Shown: positions 25,401 to 38,264 of the stretch, piece by piece | Layout of the letters: each line of letters begins with the position of its first letter | How positions within the stretch are numbered: position 1 is the stretch's first letter | From: Phoebastria nigripes | Lineage: Eukaryota; Chordata; Aves; Procellariiformes; Diomedeidae | DNA: 64,000 nt | Reading direction: 5' to 3' | NCBI GenBank assembly: GCA_035582835.1 | Contig: JAYKAV010002639.1 | Location: 862,095-926,094 of the forward strand | Program-made: the position numbers and the translations under genes | Notes under the pieces: generated by a model | What the model saw: the letters and a program-made list of their open reading frames with translations, nothing else | The model's database searches: none | Told to the model about the DNA's origin: nothing

Positions 25401-28400
25401 GGTTAGTTGCTCAGAAACTAAGGCTCTTAACAATCCCTTGCTAGAGCTTATTCTGTCAAAGAAGAGATCACAGTCATAGTGGATGGAAACAGATGGTCAG
25501 GATTACATACCTGTGGGGAGGAAGGGGAAGTAATCCATTTGTAAGTTAAGTGAAGGATAGAGGGCGAAGGGGAAAAGATTTAGTTGTATGCACAACGAAT
25601 TCAGTGACAGGAGTGTAACTCAAGTTCAACCCTGTAGGGGATTTCTGACACAAACCAGGAGAGGCATCACATTGGTGGTGTCACTTTACAGTATTTACCA
25701 CTTGGTTACTTTATATAACTGCATGCTATGTTTTGTTAGTAGCAATGCAATCTCATGCAGTACATATGCTGTAAGCATTCTTTGTTTCAGTGTTACTGGT
25801 GTAGGAAATACCAAGTGAAGTAAGTGCAGCTGCTTACTTATACTGGTATATATGAGAGATAAATTCAGCCTGAGAAAAATGTACCACTGTCCAAATCAGA
25901 AGACAAAGTCATCGNCTACATTTCAAGCACTGCAGCATTGCAGAACACAGTAAGTCAGCAGCAGCACTCAAGTCATATTTTCCAATCAATTACTCCAGTA
26001 AACGTGGTGTAACAATTAACGACTGAAGACGTGAGGCTTCAGTGAACCAGTTACTATAAAAAATTTGAAGTCATTAATATGAAATAGAATGGTCTTAGTT
26101 GAGAATGAGCCTTGAAGCTGCATTAGGGCTAAGGTAAGTAGTTCTTAAAGACTTCTTAAGGAGATGGTTTAAATTTAGCTGTAGTGCAATCAGGAACATA
26201 AGAATCACTTAAGTCAACCACCACCTGATAACTTATGTAGGACATGAAAAGCCTGATTCAAACAGGACTATGAGGCTCTGGCTGTACCAATACTTCAACC
26301 ACAGCTGAGACCAACTCCTGGGCACTGCAATGTGATCCCTTCCACCATTCAAATTATAAAACAGTCCCTGGCCATTTTGAGGCCAAAACAAATTATTCTC
26401 TATTGCAAACATTTCCTACGCATAGTTGAAAGGTTAGCACAGGCTGGGGACCACTCCTAATATGCAGTCTGGGTATGTCTGTCTTTTCTGGGAGGCTACT
26501 AATGATTGCTAGCTTAGACACCAGCTATTCTGTACCAGCTGGATTCAGTGCTGGAGGACAGGTCTTGCCACAGCTCAGTTTGTGAATACAGATGCAGCCA
26601 TTATGCACTAACAATCACATATTTCAGTGCCTCACATGAGAACAGTCATGATGATCCACTGGTTCAACAGTCTTTAAGGTGGTTTTTAGAAGCTGCATAT
26701 TTCACTGGCTATAAGGATTAAAAACAAAAAAACAAACAAACAGAAACATACTCGGAAAAATTATTAGATTTTGGAAAAACTAAAGGGCCACACACAGTGC
26801 TGTAGGAATTGCTGTATCAATGGCATTCCTCAGGTTTCACCTGCCTTTCACATAAAATTACTACTTTCAATGATCTTGCAGAAGATCTTTCAATACGCCC
26901 TAGTAGCTACAGTGAGCACTGAGAAAAAAGAATTTCAACAGAGAGAAACCATAACATTTGAAGTATAGTCAATTTTCCAATTCTGTTGCACAGCCAAAAT
27001 TCCTTGCTGATTTTTTTTTTTATACATTTTGGCTTTATTTTCCTTTCACTCATGTGAGAACACAATCAAATCTTACATTCAAAATGAGCACGTGTCAAGT
27101 ATACAAATAAAATATTACACCAGTTTCTGACATTTGCTTACTGCAACACCATTAAGCAAGTTCATATATTAAAGGCACAATAAGATTTTACTGTGTGCTT
27201 AAATTGTACTAACTAGAATATTAAAGGTTAGGAATATATATATGGTATACACTTTAAGTCTCATCCCTTATTATAGCATGCATCATATATACAGTATATA
27301 TTGTATAAACATACATATATAAAAAAAATATACGTCATATAATAATTTCCAGAATCTCATCTAGCACTGATATGAAACTGGTTAATTTGCTTCTACCTTT
27401 TTAAATTTTAGAAAGAGGTTCTCAAGCCACACTGTTCACATAATTTGAAATATTGATATATACTTTAAAATTATGAATAGTTAGTTTATATCTGGTGTTT
27501 TGGTGGTAGTACTGCCTTTCAGTTTAAATAATTCTTTTCTTTTCTTGGTGTTTATGCTACACTGTATTCACAAAGAGCAATCATATCCACTTTTGGACAG
27601 CTTTTTGTGAAGTGAAATAAAAGAAGCTCTTTTGATCTCCTCATGTTAGATAGGATCTTTGTTCCTTGCTATCTTAGTACCCATTTTTGTTTATCCAGCA
27701 TTTGTCTTGTTTATAGCATTCTACATGAGATCTTACAAGGCTGAGTAAAGTGATACTATTATTGCTCAGAAATTATCTGTCTTAGGATGACTTTGGCTTT
27801 TCTACAATTTTTTCATCTTAGCCACTCAGAGACATCCTGGATCGAATAACATTACTGGGCTTTTCATCAGTTCAAACTGATGAGCTTCCTAATTTTAACA
27901 CAAATTCTTATTAAGCCCTATCAGGATCACCATACAACTATTCTTCCTTCCATTCCTACAACTATTATATATACCTATGATGATTCAGTTTCCCACCATA
28001 TAAACAGTGCTCCCAGTCTGTGTCATTATCAGTCATCAGCATATTCCTAAGTTTTGCACCGGGATGTTAAGGAAAACTTTCGATAAGATCTGTAGCAAGA
28101 TGAGTCCTTGAAGAATGCCAAGCAATAAGCTCTGCCCTATTCACCAATATCTTTATTCAATAAGACCTATTGTTGCTGTTGCTGTTTCCAATATAGAAAA
28201 ATTCCTCAATGCCTTAAAGTTCTTCAAGTTGAGATAAAAATTTTCCTTATAGGACTGTATAAAATTCATCACCGAAGTACCAAGAAATTAGACTTATTGC
28301 ATTTTCTTTGCCTAGAAATTGGCTTTTCAAAGACATTTATAAAAAAATTGCATAGCAAGGACAGAATTTTATTGGCAGGTAAATAAGCCAGAAGACATGA

Positions 28401-29619
28401 GAAACAACTTCCAACACAAAATTTCTATAGCAGCTGTTTCTGACTGCAACAGCAGCACCGTGGGGACATAGAGGCTGGCATGGTTTCATATGACTCTGCA
28501 GCGCCAAAAATGACCTCTATTTAGCATGAAGATATATAATGCCTTGCTGCCTGGGTCTAGTAGAATTAAGCCGGAAAGAGGAACATTCCTTGCTAACAGC
28601 ACAATTATACCATACAAACCAGAATTTCTCTTTTAAATGAAGTAATTTTAAATAAAAAGAGAGGAAGGAAGGAAAGGACAAAATACATATCTTAGCAAGC
28701 CACAGTCTTTCATTCAAATGGATCATTTCAGTTTCTGTGCAAATTGTAATAATACTTCATGGTGATTTGGGCTTGAGAAGGGAAGTCCATCTTCATTATA
28801 ATCATTGTCAGCTTCACTACAATCATGCTAAATCATAAAAAGACTTGTTTGAAAGCTGTCCAGGTTGATCTCACAAGCTTTTCTGGTCATCGAGAAAGAT
28901 AATAACATATTGCATGCTAGCACTTTTCATCAGTATATCTCAAAGTACTCTGCAAAGCAGATCATGAGCCCATTGCCTTTATATTGTTTGGGAAATGTGA
29001 GTAGGGAGTGGAAGTGACTAAGTCTATGTCAGTGGCAGTCCCAATTCTAGAGTACAGACTGAAAGACAAGTTGCAAGTCTTTCCTCCATCCACTGTTCTT
29101 CAGACCTCCGCACACATACGTTCTCATGTTTTACTTTCAGTTAACCGCTGTAGGCATTCATTTGCTGCATTTGTAAGCCTACTAACCCGAATCATGTGGT
29201 TCACTGGAAATTAGAAATCCATTTTCAACTGAAAGCTACAGATAGTCTGTTTGTAAAACTCTCAGAAAGAGAGTAACAGGCTTCTCCCTCTTTAGTAATG
29301 GAAATTATTAAAATTTACAGTTTTTAGAACTGAAACTTGATCACACTGCTGGGTTACAGCAATTTATTTTCTTTACTATCATCACCTCAGCTGGTTGCAG
29401 ATCTCAGTAAGGAGGTCAGGAAATGAATTTTCTTGGATATACTATATAAGTCACTATTGAATGAGTTTTGCCAGACAACCCTTTCATTGCTGTCACCACA
29501 AAGCTCAATTTGGAGACAAGTAAATACCCATCCATGAAACCGTGGCTTCCAGGGGTTTTGAGTTCAGAGGTCTACATTAAGGCTATGTGCCAAAGAGCAC
29601 TCCCCAGCACTGATCTCAC
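22427..29619. other. AT-rich sequence without a supported gene
   Basis: No recognised transposon. A TA-rich low-complexity patch lies at 27233-27345. The minus strand has a 35-base splice-flanked segment at 23548-23582. Nothing else is supportable. Confidence 0.45.
27233..27345. repeat. TA-rich low-complexity patch
   Basis: Several clustered TATATA runs and an A-run with little other sequence. It is a simple-sequence region with no evident function. Confidence 0.6.
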
Positions 29620-29748
29620 TTGTACAGTGACACTGTTAGAATGATTCCTCGCACAATCAAATTTGCTGAGGTAGATGTAGCTTGGCTTCCTCCATGTTTG
29701 GCTGCTCTTCAGCTTCCCAAACCATAGACGCAGAAGCCAGGACTGTGG
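29620..29748 (-). CDS. Candidate internal exon (E5), unidentified minus-strand gene
   Basis: On the minus strand a strong pyrimidine tract and acceptor (CTGCTTTGGTCTTCACAG) precedes 129 bases, exactly 43 codons in one open frame. They end at CAA followed by a donor-like GTGAGATC. The product is tryptophan- and lysine-rich and includes KPSYIYLSKFDCARNHSN. Both ends fall on codon boundaries (phase 0/0). No domain is recognised. A 50-codon ATG-started frame in another minus-strand register (29657-29809) overlaps it and is probably a shadow. The preceding candidate exon (33665-33719) ends two bases into a codon, so at least one more exon would be needed between them. The evidence is the splice-site pair plus open frame only; a chance match is possible. 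Confidence 0.35.
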
Positions 29749-32251
29749 CTGTGAAGACCAAAGCAGAAGCAGCTTTGAATACTTTGACCTTTTCCATATC
29801 ATCCATCATTATGTTGTCTCCCCATTCAAAAGACTCGCATTTTCTCTGAAACTCCTTTTACGTTAGGAAACTTGTAAAATCCCTTCTTGTTACCCCTTAT
29901 GCCTAACTATAAGTAGTTTTACCTCCAGGTAGGCTTTGGCCTTCCTCCTTTGTCCCATAATGTTTGAACAATACTTTTAGACACTTCCTTTGTTATCTAT
30001 CCTTGTTTGCACTTTTTATGTCCTCTTTTTGCATTTTAGTCCTCCTCTGATATGATCTTTTTATATTGATGCATGATAATACTTTTCTTTGATTGTATAC
30101 TAAATGCATCAATGGAACTAACCAGAAGAATGTCACACTAAATAGGCTATACAAAATGTCATACTTGACCAGCACTCATTTTAATCAGACTAGCATTCAT
30201 CTTATTATTTCTAGCAACTCTTTAAACATCAGATGAAATCAAAATGCCCAAGTGATAAATGTCTACCTCAGTCACTGTCTGTTAGATGTGAGACAAGTGG
30301 TTGGAATAAGAATGAGCCGGTAGACCTAAGGAAGTTTGATTAATGGATTTTGAAAGTATAACAAAGAGTACGCAAACTCAGCTGAATCTAACTACAAGAT
30401 TGTTCTTCAACAAAGGCTGAAACAGTAACAAACACGAATATTAACATAGAAGCATGCCTGCACAACCATTTCCCAACATGCAGACAGTTACAGTGCCAGA
30501 TTCTACATCTGACTACACTGATAAGCTGAATCACAGGGTTCAAGATTGTAGTAGCCATAGGATTCAGCAGTACACTCTGTGAATCAAAATCTTTCAGATG
30601 TTTATTTATAGCATTGTTTTCAAATAATAAGGTAAGAGAGTGTATCAACACTCTCCAAGTCACAGGTGGTCATTCAGGTAATGTCTTACTAGATAGCTCC
30701 CCTTCTAAGTAGGAAAAAAAAGATTTCCTGGGGTGTATGTGTTCATATTTAGGTGAAAAAGAATGAAACTTCCCAGAAGTGAAGACTTGGTCCTCTGTCC
30801 TAGACAGGTCTGAAGAGAACATGCATAACAAATGATGTCCACAAGAATCACCATTGCAATAGACTGCTTTTGAATGTGACAGTTCAACACTGCAAGTATT
30901 AGCTCTGTTGTGGAAAATGGTCATTGGCAAACAGCACTAAAACTTTGAGATCTGATGGAAAAGTTTTCTGAAAATTACCAGATACTTTTGAAAAGTATCT
31001 GTCTTTTATTTCAAAGATATTGAATAATGCTAGAGATTTCAATGCTAATGTTTCAAGAGAGTGCTGGAGATGCTATCTTCTCACAAAAAATAATACTGAA
31101 ACTGACTTGAATAGATGTCACTGCACCTGTGCTAAAGATGGGGCGAGTTTTACACACTTCAAATGTATTTAATTTTAGTTTGCTTCAACTATGTTTTTGA
31201 TTGGATTGAGCTACACTTCCCTCCCACAAATACAAAACCAGTCCTCTTTTACTCAGTATGTTTACTAAGGTATACTGCTTCCTTGGTTTTCCTTGGGTGT
31301 AGTGGCACTTCAGTGCTTCTTGTATGCCAGACCTCTAGATCCAGAAGCAAATTTATGTACCATGACACTCACATAACTTGTGATTCATGTGATCCTGTGA
31401 GATAACTATTTTGTGTGGTGTATGGCAAGCACATTGGAAGTGATCCTGAACTGTCCATTGGGCAGAGCAGGAAGCCAACTCCAGTAGCCAGGAGATGAAA
31501 ACCTGCCCGGTCCAGAACACGTGAGGAACATGCAGTGTGCCATGGTAGCCTCGATCCTCTGGCTCTGGGACTTAAAGTCAGTTATCATGGATTTGTGTTC
31601 ACTCAACCAGGCAAGGATTCGACCATGAGGGGAAGAAAAAAGGGCTGAATTGCTAGTAGTCTTCCTGTTGTTTCCTTGTGCATGTCAGCTGTTGTCTATA
31701 TCTTTTAGACCCACTCTTGTATTCCCTGTCTTCCCATTCATGCCTGAACCCTTGGCATGGTGTTCATACAGTCCAGCTACATAGGACAGCTGTTCTCTAA
31801 GTCTGACTATTAGATGGGGCCTTCAGATGAGATAGGTAGAGGAAAAACTTAGTGTTTTTATAAAGGCATTAATTTTGCTGCTTGTTAGGACAGGCCATAT
31901 GCAAGCCCAGAAGCGCTATTCAGATGAGTAGCAGTTCTAATTTATTAGTCTAATTCTTTTCCTAGGCTGGCCAGAGTGCTGTTGGATCCTTTCATATGAA
32001 GAAAAGTATGTTTCTTTTCTAATACAGCATCTACTGTTTAGAGCGTCAGCTTCATGTACCAGTACTTTCCCAAATGAAGCAGCAAATTTTTTATTTAAAG
32101 AATCTCACATGCTGCAAGGTGGGAAGTTTGGCACTTGTCTTTAAACATTTTTTTTACTTTTAAACATGAAATTCGGTTTAATTTTAGTTCTAAAGGAATG
32201 TAAGCTTCTATGGGAAGCAACTATAAAAGCTCAGGTATTAGTTAGAAAACC
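29749..32251. other. Unassigned sequence
   Basis: No recognised transposon. A minus-strand 58-base segment at 30519-30576 has a fair acceptor and an open, cysteine- and tyrosine-containing frame, but its donor is weak and its phases fit neither neighbour. Confidence 0.4.
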
Positions 32252-32340
32252 TCACATAGAACTGCAACACGCCCACATCAACTTGTCCTTGCCAGCATCA
32301 ACTGGTGGCATGCTGAGGAATTGTAATATGTGTAATTACT
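32252..32340 (-). mobile_element. Copy 1 of a ~95-bp element with terminal inverted repeats (MITE-like)
   Basis: This copy matches the reverse complement of 34525-34620 over about 89 bases with only about six to eight differences. Its right end retains ATGTGTAATTACT; the matching left terminal repeat has decayed. The interior (GCCCACATCAACTTGTCCTT) is single-copy elsewhere in the window. It has no coding capacity. Confidence 0.55.
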
Positions 32341-33664
32341 TATGACTTTGAATATAGATCAAAATTGGCATAAACCTTATGTGTAAGAGTCGCAAAATGA
32401 TGACTGAACAATGTGTCCTGAAATGTTTTTAGCCTGGATCTTTTATGTGATTCAGCAGGCCTTGCTAAACAAAAGAAAAGAGGTAGCAGGTGGATGTGAG
32501 CAAAGTGGATAGCTCATCAAAACTGCAGACTGAGCAGGTTGTCAGCCAGCTTTCACTCCAGGATACATTGGCAGTGTCTACTTAATTGCACTCAGCTTGT
32601 GGCTTCCTTTACAAAAATTTTAGAAAGCACAAATTTCATTGGTGACAGTACTGGGCTTCTTCACAGTAGTAAGAAAAGGACAAAAATAGCAACCTGAAGT
32701 GATTTCAGCTCATGCTGGCACAACATATTACATAGTTAGGAAAATCAGTCTGGATATCAGACAAGTAACACCATGTCAACTTGGCTAGAAATTGATGCTC
32801 ACAGCATCCACAGTATGGCATTTGGTTCCTGTCTATTGTTTTTAGTGCTGATTGTCATCACTTCTTTGTCATTGTTCCAAGACTTAGCGAAGTCTCCTCA
32901 TTTCTACAGTCAGAAAATGAAACTATTTAAATAGTACAATATAATGTCAAGTTTAAGAGAATGTGAGAAAAACTCCTGGTGTCATTGAAGGGACATTGAC
33001 AAGTCATCTTACTACCCCTTAATTACCTGCATAAATACAGTCCTCACCCACCCCTCTACTCTTCCTTATGAAATAAAGGTGGCCTTTTTTTACCTTTGTT
33101 GCCACACATCAAATGACAGTCCATCAGAATACAATCAGAAGTCCTCACCACCCCAAGAAGCAGCCAGTCAATGCTTAATGAAATGGTGTTATCTTTGGCT
33201 GTATGATTAGACAGTCATTTTGATCTTAGAAACTACAAGATATGAGCCCTTCAAAGCTGTAGCTGAGACAGTTACAGACAAGAAAATAGCAAAGGAGATA
33301 AATGTAACAATCTATTTTTTTGCCTACCTTCTGTCACAGCTTCTGCTGTTGGAGAGGAAGTCAAGCATGCTTTATGTTTCAAATCATTTGTTATCATATT
33401 GTTCTCTATGGGTCATATCAGTTTTGTCCCTGAAAACCTTCAAATGGTAAAAACCTCTCTTAGCTTCTGTCAGTCCTCTTTCCTTGATGAAATGCACTCT
33501 GCTCCCAGCAACATTAAACTAGAAAGAATCTGATTTTGGCTTTAGAGGGTTCCTACATCCTAGATCACTCTTCATTCCAGAACCAGTGTCATCAGATGAG
33601 GTCAAATCATATATTTTACTTTAAGATTTGTTGGGGTTTTTTCCCCTGGTTCCATCACCCTTAC
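32341..33664. other. Unassigned sequence
   Basis: Spacer between the two inverted element copies. No gene or recognised repeat. Confidence 0.4.
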
Positions 33665-33719
33665 CTGATGACTTCCTCCACCCACCACTGTTTCTCACAG
33701 AGGAATTTCTGGCAGCTCT
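33665..33719 (-). CDS. Candidate internal exon (E4), unidentified minus-strand gene
   Basis: A 55-base minus-strand segment is bounded by a good acceptor (GTATTTCCACCCCACCAG) and a near-consensus donor (CAG then GTAAGGG). In the register that begins two bases into a codon it reads SCQKFLCEKQWWVEEVI without a stop and ends two bases into the next codon. That start phase is exactly what the candidate exon at 40563-40787 requires, and joining them gives a Glu codon at the junction. No domain is recognised. Other registers are also open over this short length, so the phase match is the main support. Confidence 0.33.
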
Positions 33720-34524
33720 CTGGTGGGGTGGAAATACGCAGCTTGCTGTGGCTTTCCCTTTAGCNCAAGTCCCTAACTGCCTTTCCACCATTCTGCTGCT
33801 GTGCTGCAAAAGTGCTAAAGCCTGTGTCCCCTCTCTCTCTGCTTGAAGGGTACTCTTCAGAGCAGAATGTGCTTTAATATGACCACCCCAGAGTTTTTCC
33901 TTGTAGTAAATGTAGGATTTTTTACATTTGACTCCTACAACATCTCTGCATCACTCCTAGAGAAGCTTTACCATGCTAGTTGGTAACAGAATCCAGGTCC
34001 TTTCTGATATGATCCAGCTCTCTCAGAGTATCTGAGAGACTCTGGCAAGCAGGTTCACTTGAGTGTCTGCTTTAGGTAGCCTCCTTTTCTAGAGAAAGAG
34101 CTGCTCTCTTTCCAGTCAATCACCAGCAAAGCTGGATTCCTTCTTCTCTTGAAGACCTGGTATGATTTCCATATGTAGGACTGCATGAACCTTAACTAGG
34201 TTTCCTGCCTTTCTGGGATATGTACTTTCATAGGTAATTCAAAGGGGTTTCTCCCAATACTATTTACATAGGTGAGTACAATCCCATGCAATTGATTCTC
34301 TTGCTTTTTTCCCCCCAAGTCATAGGTGCTATTACATTTTTAGGCAGTTTATGAGCCACAAGGNTAAGGTTAAGAGCCATAAGGAAGGATTCACAGCAAA
34401 TACCCTTTAGTTTTAAAGAATACATGACCTGGAGGAGGTATAGCAAGACAAAAGCCTCAGGGCCAGTAAAGTGCTTAGCAGTTTTATTTGAAATTCCATT
34501 ATTATCAAACCTGCAACACAACAG

Positions 34525-34620
34525 AGTAATTACACATGTTACAATTCCTCAGCATGACACCAGCTGATGCCGGCAAGGACAAGTTGATGTGGGCATGTTG
34601 CAGTTCTATGTGTAATTACT
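34525..34620 (+). mobile_element. Copy 2 of a ~95-bp element with terminal inverted repeats (MITE-like)
   Basis: The 96-base unit starts AGTAATTACACAT and ends ATGTGTAATTACT, a perfect 13-base terminal inverted repeat. TA dinucleotides at each end would fit a TA target duplication, but that cannot be distinguished from the palindromic end itself. The interior matches copy 1 at 32252-32340 in reverse orientation. Small size, terminal repeats and lack of coding capacity fit a non-autonomous DNA transposon; the family is not identified. Confidence 0.55.
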
Positions 34621-35599
34621 TTCTGTACCAGGTTTGGTATTCTTTAACATACGTGTAAGTGATCTAGAAGTGTGTCAAGGGGGAATATCGAGGCAGCTGA
34701 GTTTGTAATGAGATAGAATACTTCAGTTAGAATCAGAAAGCAACGTGAAAAGCCTTCGAAAGACCTGAACAAGTTAAGTGAATCATAATGACAAATGAAT
34801 GTCCATACCAATGTTAGACGTGAAACAATGAAATATCTTAACCACATTTAGGGTTTTAAAGTCATCATTGCAGGTTAGAAAGTAGACATGAATGTCATTG
34901 CACACTAGTTAGTTAAAAGATTTCCACCTAGTGTGCAGCAGTAATCAGAAGCAAAGGAAATATTTAACAAGATTAATGAAGAATGGGATAAAAAATAATT
35001 CCAAAATAGTTATAATACAATAACAGCAAGCAGTGGCTCACCCTCAGTTGGATTGCCATCACCTAGTCTCAAAGTTAATGGAGCAGAAGAGAGTTTCCCA
35101 GGAACACATAATGCAAACTAAAAGGGGCATATGANGGAATATTTAAATGAAAATTTTAAATCTTTTCACTAATGAAAGCAGAAGCAAGCATGATAAAATA
35201 TGCAAAACTATGATTTCTACACAGAAGATCTATCAGAAGTTTCTATTATTTGCCCTGTTTAGAGTGCAAGAACAACAGCTAGTCATAGAAATGAAAAGGT
35301 GGGTAGGAAATATAAAATCAATACAAAAATAATTTTCCATACAATGTACAATCACACTGTGAAATTCATTGTCAGTTGATATTACCGAAAACATAAATTC
35401 AGCAAGGCTAAAAAAGTATTGCAAAGTCATATGAGTAACACCAATATCAGATTGGTAGTGGTAAATCTATCTCTAAAAGAAGTGTTTTAGAGGAAGCATA
35501 AAGTCTATACCTCCATGATCTAAGGCATAAAAATTGTTTTCTACTAGTACTTAATAGGAAACATTAACTGATGGTGGGTTCTGGCAGAATCTCTTTTTC
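34621..35599. other. Unassigned sequence upstream of the CR1
   Basis: AT-rich. No gene or recognised repeat. Confidence 0.4.
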
Positions 35600-35689
35600 T
35601 CTTGAAAAAGCTCTTGAAAGGATTACAGGTCAGCAGGAGAGCACCTGAAGAGCAGCACAAAGGAACCCCAGCCAGTAAGACAGCTTCAT

Positions 35690-38264
35690 CAGGGGTCCAA
35701 CTTAAATGCCTCTATGCAAACGCACGTAGCATGGAGAATAAACAAGAGGAGTTAGAGACGTGNGCACGCCTGCAGGGCTACGATCTTATCGGCATCACAG
35801 AGACATGGTGGGATGGCTCCTATGATTGGAGTGTAGGAATGGAAACTCTTTAGGAAGGACAGGCAGGGGAGATGAGGAGGGGGTGTCGCCCTCTATGTCA
35901 ATGACCAGCTGGAGTGCATGGANCTCCGCCTGGGGATGGATGAGGAGCCAACCGAGAGCTTATGGGTCAGGATTAAAGAGAGGGCAGGGACAGGTGACAT
36001 TATGGTGAAAGTTTGCTACATGCCACCTGACCAGGAAGATGAAGCAGATGAGGCCCTCTATAGACGGATAGGAGCAGCCTCATGTTCACAAGCCCTGGTC
36101 CTCATGNGGGACTTCNAACACCTCGATNTCTGTTGGAGAGGCAACACAGCAGGGCATAAACAATCTGAGAGGTTCCTGGAATGCATTGATGATAACTTCC
36201 TTCTCCAAGTGGTAGAGGGGCCAACGAGGAGAGGTGCTATGCTGGACCGTGTTGTCACCAACAAGGAGGGGCTGGTGGGGAATGTGAAGCTCAAGGGCAG
36301 CCTNNNNNNNNNNNNNNNNNNNNNNNNNNNNNNNNNNNNNNNNNNNNNNNNNNNNNNNNNNNNNNNNNNNNNNNNNNNNNNNNNNNNNNNNNNNNNNNNN
36401 NNNNNNNNNNNNNNNNNNNNNNNNNNNNNNNNNNNNNNNNNNNNNNNNNNNNNNNNNNNNNNNNNNNNNNNNNNNNNNNNNNNNNNNNNNNNNNNNNNNN
36501 NNNNNNNNNNNNNNNNNNNNNNNNNNNNNNNNNNNNNNNNNNNNNNNNNNNNNNNNNNNNNNNNNNNNNNNNNNNNNNNNNNNNNNNNNNNNNNNNNNNN
36601 NNNNNNNNNNNNNNNNNNNNNNNNNNNNNNNNNNNNNNNNNNNNNNNNNNNNNNNNNNNNNNNNNNNNNNNNNNNNNNNNNNNNNNNNNNNNNNNNNNNN
36701 NNNTGATAGAATTAAATCTGACCAGGGACATCAAGGGCAACAAGAAAATATTCTACAGGTACGTCGGGGATAAAAGGAAGACTAGGGAAAATGTGGGCCC
36801 TCTCCAGAAGGAAATGGGAGACCTGGNTACCCGGGATATGGAGAAAGCAGAGGTACTCAATGACTTTTTTGCCTTGGTCTTCACTGGCAAGTNCTCAAGC
36901 CTCACCGCCCAAGCCNCAGAAGGCAAAGGCGGGGACTGGGAGAATGAAGAGCNGCCCACTGTAGGAGATCAGGTTCGAGACCATCTAAGGAACCTGAAGG
37001 TGCACAAGTCCATGGGACCAGATGAGATCCATCCAAGGGTTCTGAGGGAACTGGCAGATGAAGTTGCTAAGCCACTATCCATCATATTTGAGAAGTCGTG
37101 GCAGTCCAGTGAAGTTCCCACTGACTGGAAAAGGGGAAACATAACCCCCATTTTTAAAAAGGGTAGAAAGGAAGACCCAGGGAACTACGGGCCAGCCAGT
37201 CTCACCTCTGTGCCTGGGAAGATCATGGAACAGATCCTCCTGGAAGCTATGCTAAGGCACATGGAGGACAGGGAGGTGATTCGAGACAGCCAGCATGGCT
37301 TCACCAAGGGCAAATCCTGCCTGATCAACCTAGTGGCCTTCTATGATGGAGTGACTACATCAGTGGACATGAGAAGAGCTACAGATGTCATCTATTTGGA
37401 CCTCTGTAAGGCCTTTGACACGGTCCCCCACAACATCCTTCTCTCTAAACTGGAGAGGCATGGATTTGATGGATGAACTGTTCGGTGGATGAGGAATTGG
37501 TTGGATGCTCACATTCAGAAGGTAGTGGTCAACGGCTCAATGTCCAGATGGAGATTGGTGATGAGTGGCATCCNGCAGGCATTCGTACTGGGACCAGTAC
37601 TGTTTAATATCTTCATCAATGACATAGACAAGTGCACCCTCAGCAAGTTTGCAGATGACACCAAGCTGAGTGGTGCGGTTGAGACGCCTGAGGGACGGGA
37701 TGCNATCCAGAGGGACCTGGACAAGCTGGAGAAGTGGGCCCATGTGAACCTCATGAGGTTCAACAAGGCCAAGTGCAAGGTCCTGCACCTGGGTCGGGGC
37801 AAGCCCTGGTATCAATACAGGCTGGGGGATGAAGGGATTGAGAGCAGCCCTGCCGAGAAGGACTTGGGNGTCCTGGTGGATGAAAAGCTGGACATGAGNC
37901 GACAATGTGTGCTCGCAGCCCAGNAGGCCAACCGTATCCTGNGCTGCCTCAAAAGAAGCNTGGCCAGCAGGTCGAGGGAGGGGATTCTGCCCCTCTACTC
38001 TGCTCTGGTGAGACCCCACCNGGAGTACTGNGTCCAGCGCTGGAGCCCTCAACACAANAAAGACATGGACCTGTTGGAGCNGGTCCAGGGAAGGGCCACA
38101 AAAATGATGAGGGGGATGGAACGCCTCTCCTATGAAGAAAGGCTGAGAGAGTTGGGGTTGTTGAGCCTGGAGAAGAGAAGGCTTCGGGGAGACCTTACTG
38201 CAGCCTTTCAGTACTTAAAGGGAGCTCATAAGAAAGATGGGGACAGACTTTTTAGCAGGGCCTG
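35690..38264 (+). pseudogene. CR1 ORF2 pseudogene (endonuclease plus reverse transcriptase)
   Basis: The endonuclease N-terminal blocks are visible: LKCLYANARSMENK (about 35700-35740) and GITETWWD (35791-35814), the latter carrying the conserved Glu of APE-type endonucleases. A frameshift follows and a TAG stop falls at 35851-35853; the frame continues in another register to the N gap. After the gap the reverse transcriptase reads [20 protein letters not shown], then [27 protein letters not shown] and [16 protein letters not shown] at 37474-37476 replaces the Trp codon kept in the 56.7-kb copy. The catalytic FADD block is at 37648-37659. Relative to the other copy, a 9-base in-frame deletion removes three residues just before the CTLSKFADD segment. 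The C-terminal segment [16 protein letters not shown] precedes the LTR insertion. The protein cannot be made intact. Confidence 0.9.
36304..36703. other. Assembly gap (400 N)
   Basis: A run of exactly 400 N falls between the end of the endonuclease domain and the start of the reverse transcriptase domain of the CR1. The CR1 sequence expected there is of roughly that size, so the missing bases are probably ordinary CR1. A round number can also be a placeholder. Confidence 0.95.

Noticed and set aside
29657..29809. ATG-started 50-codon minus-strand frame with a hydrophobic stretch, briefly considered a microprotein
   Set aside because: Overlaps the candidate exon 29620-29748 in another register that has better splice sites; no independent support.
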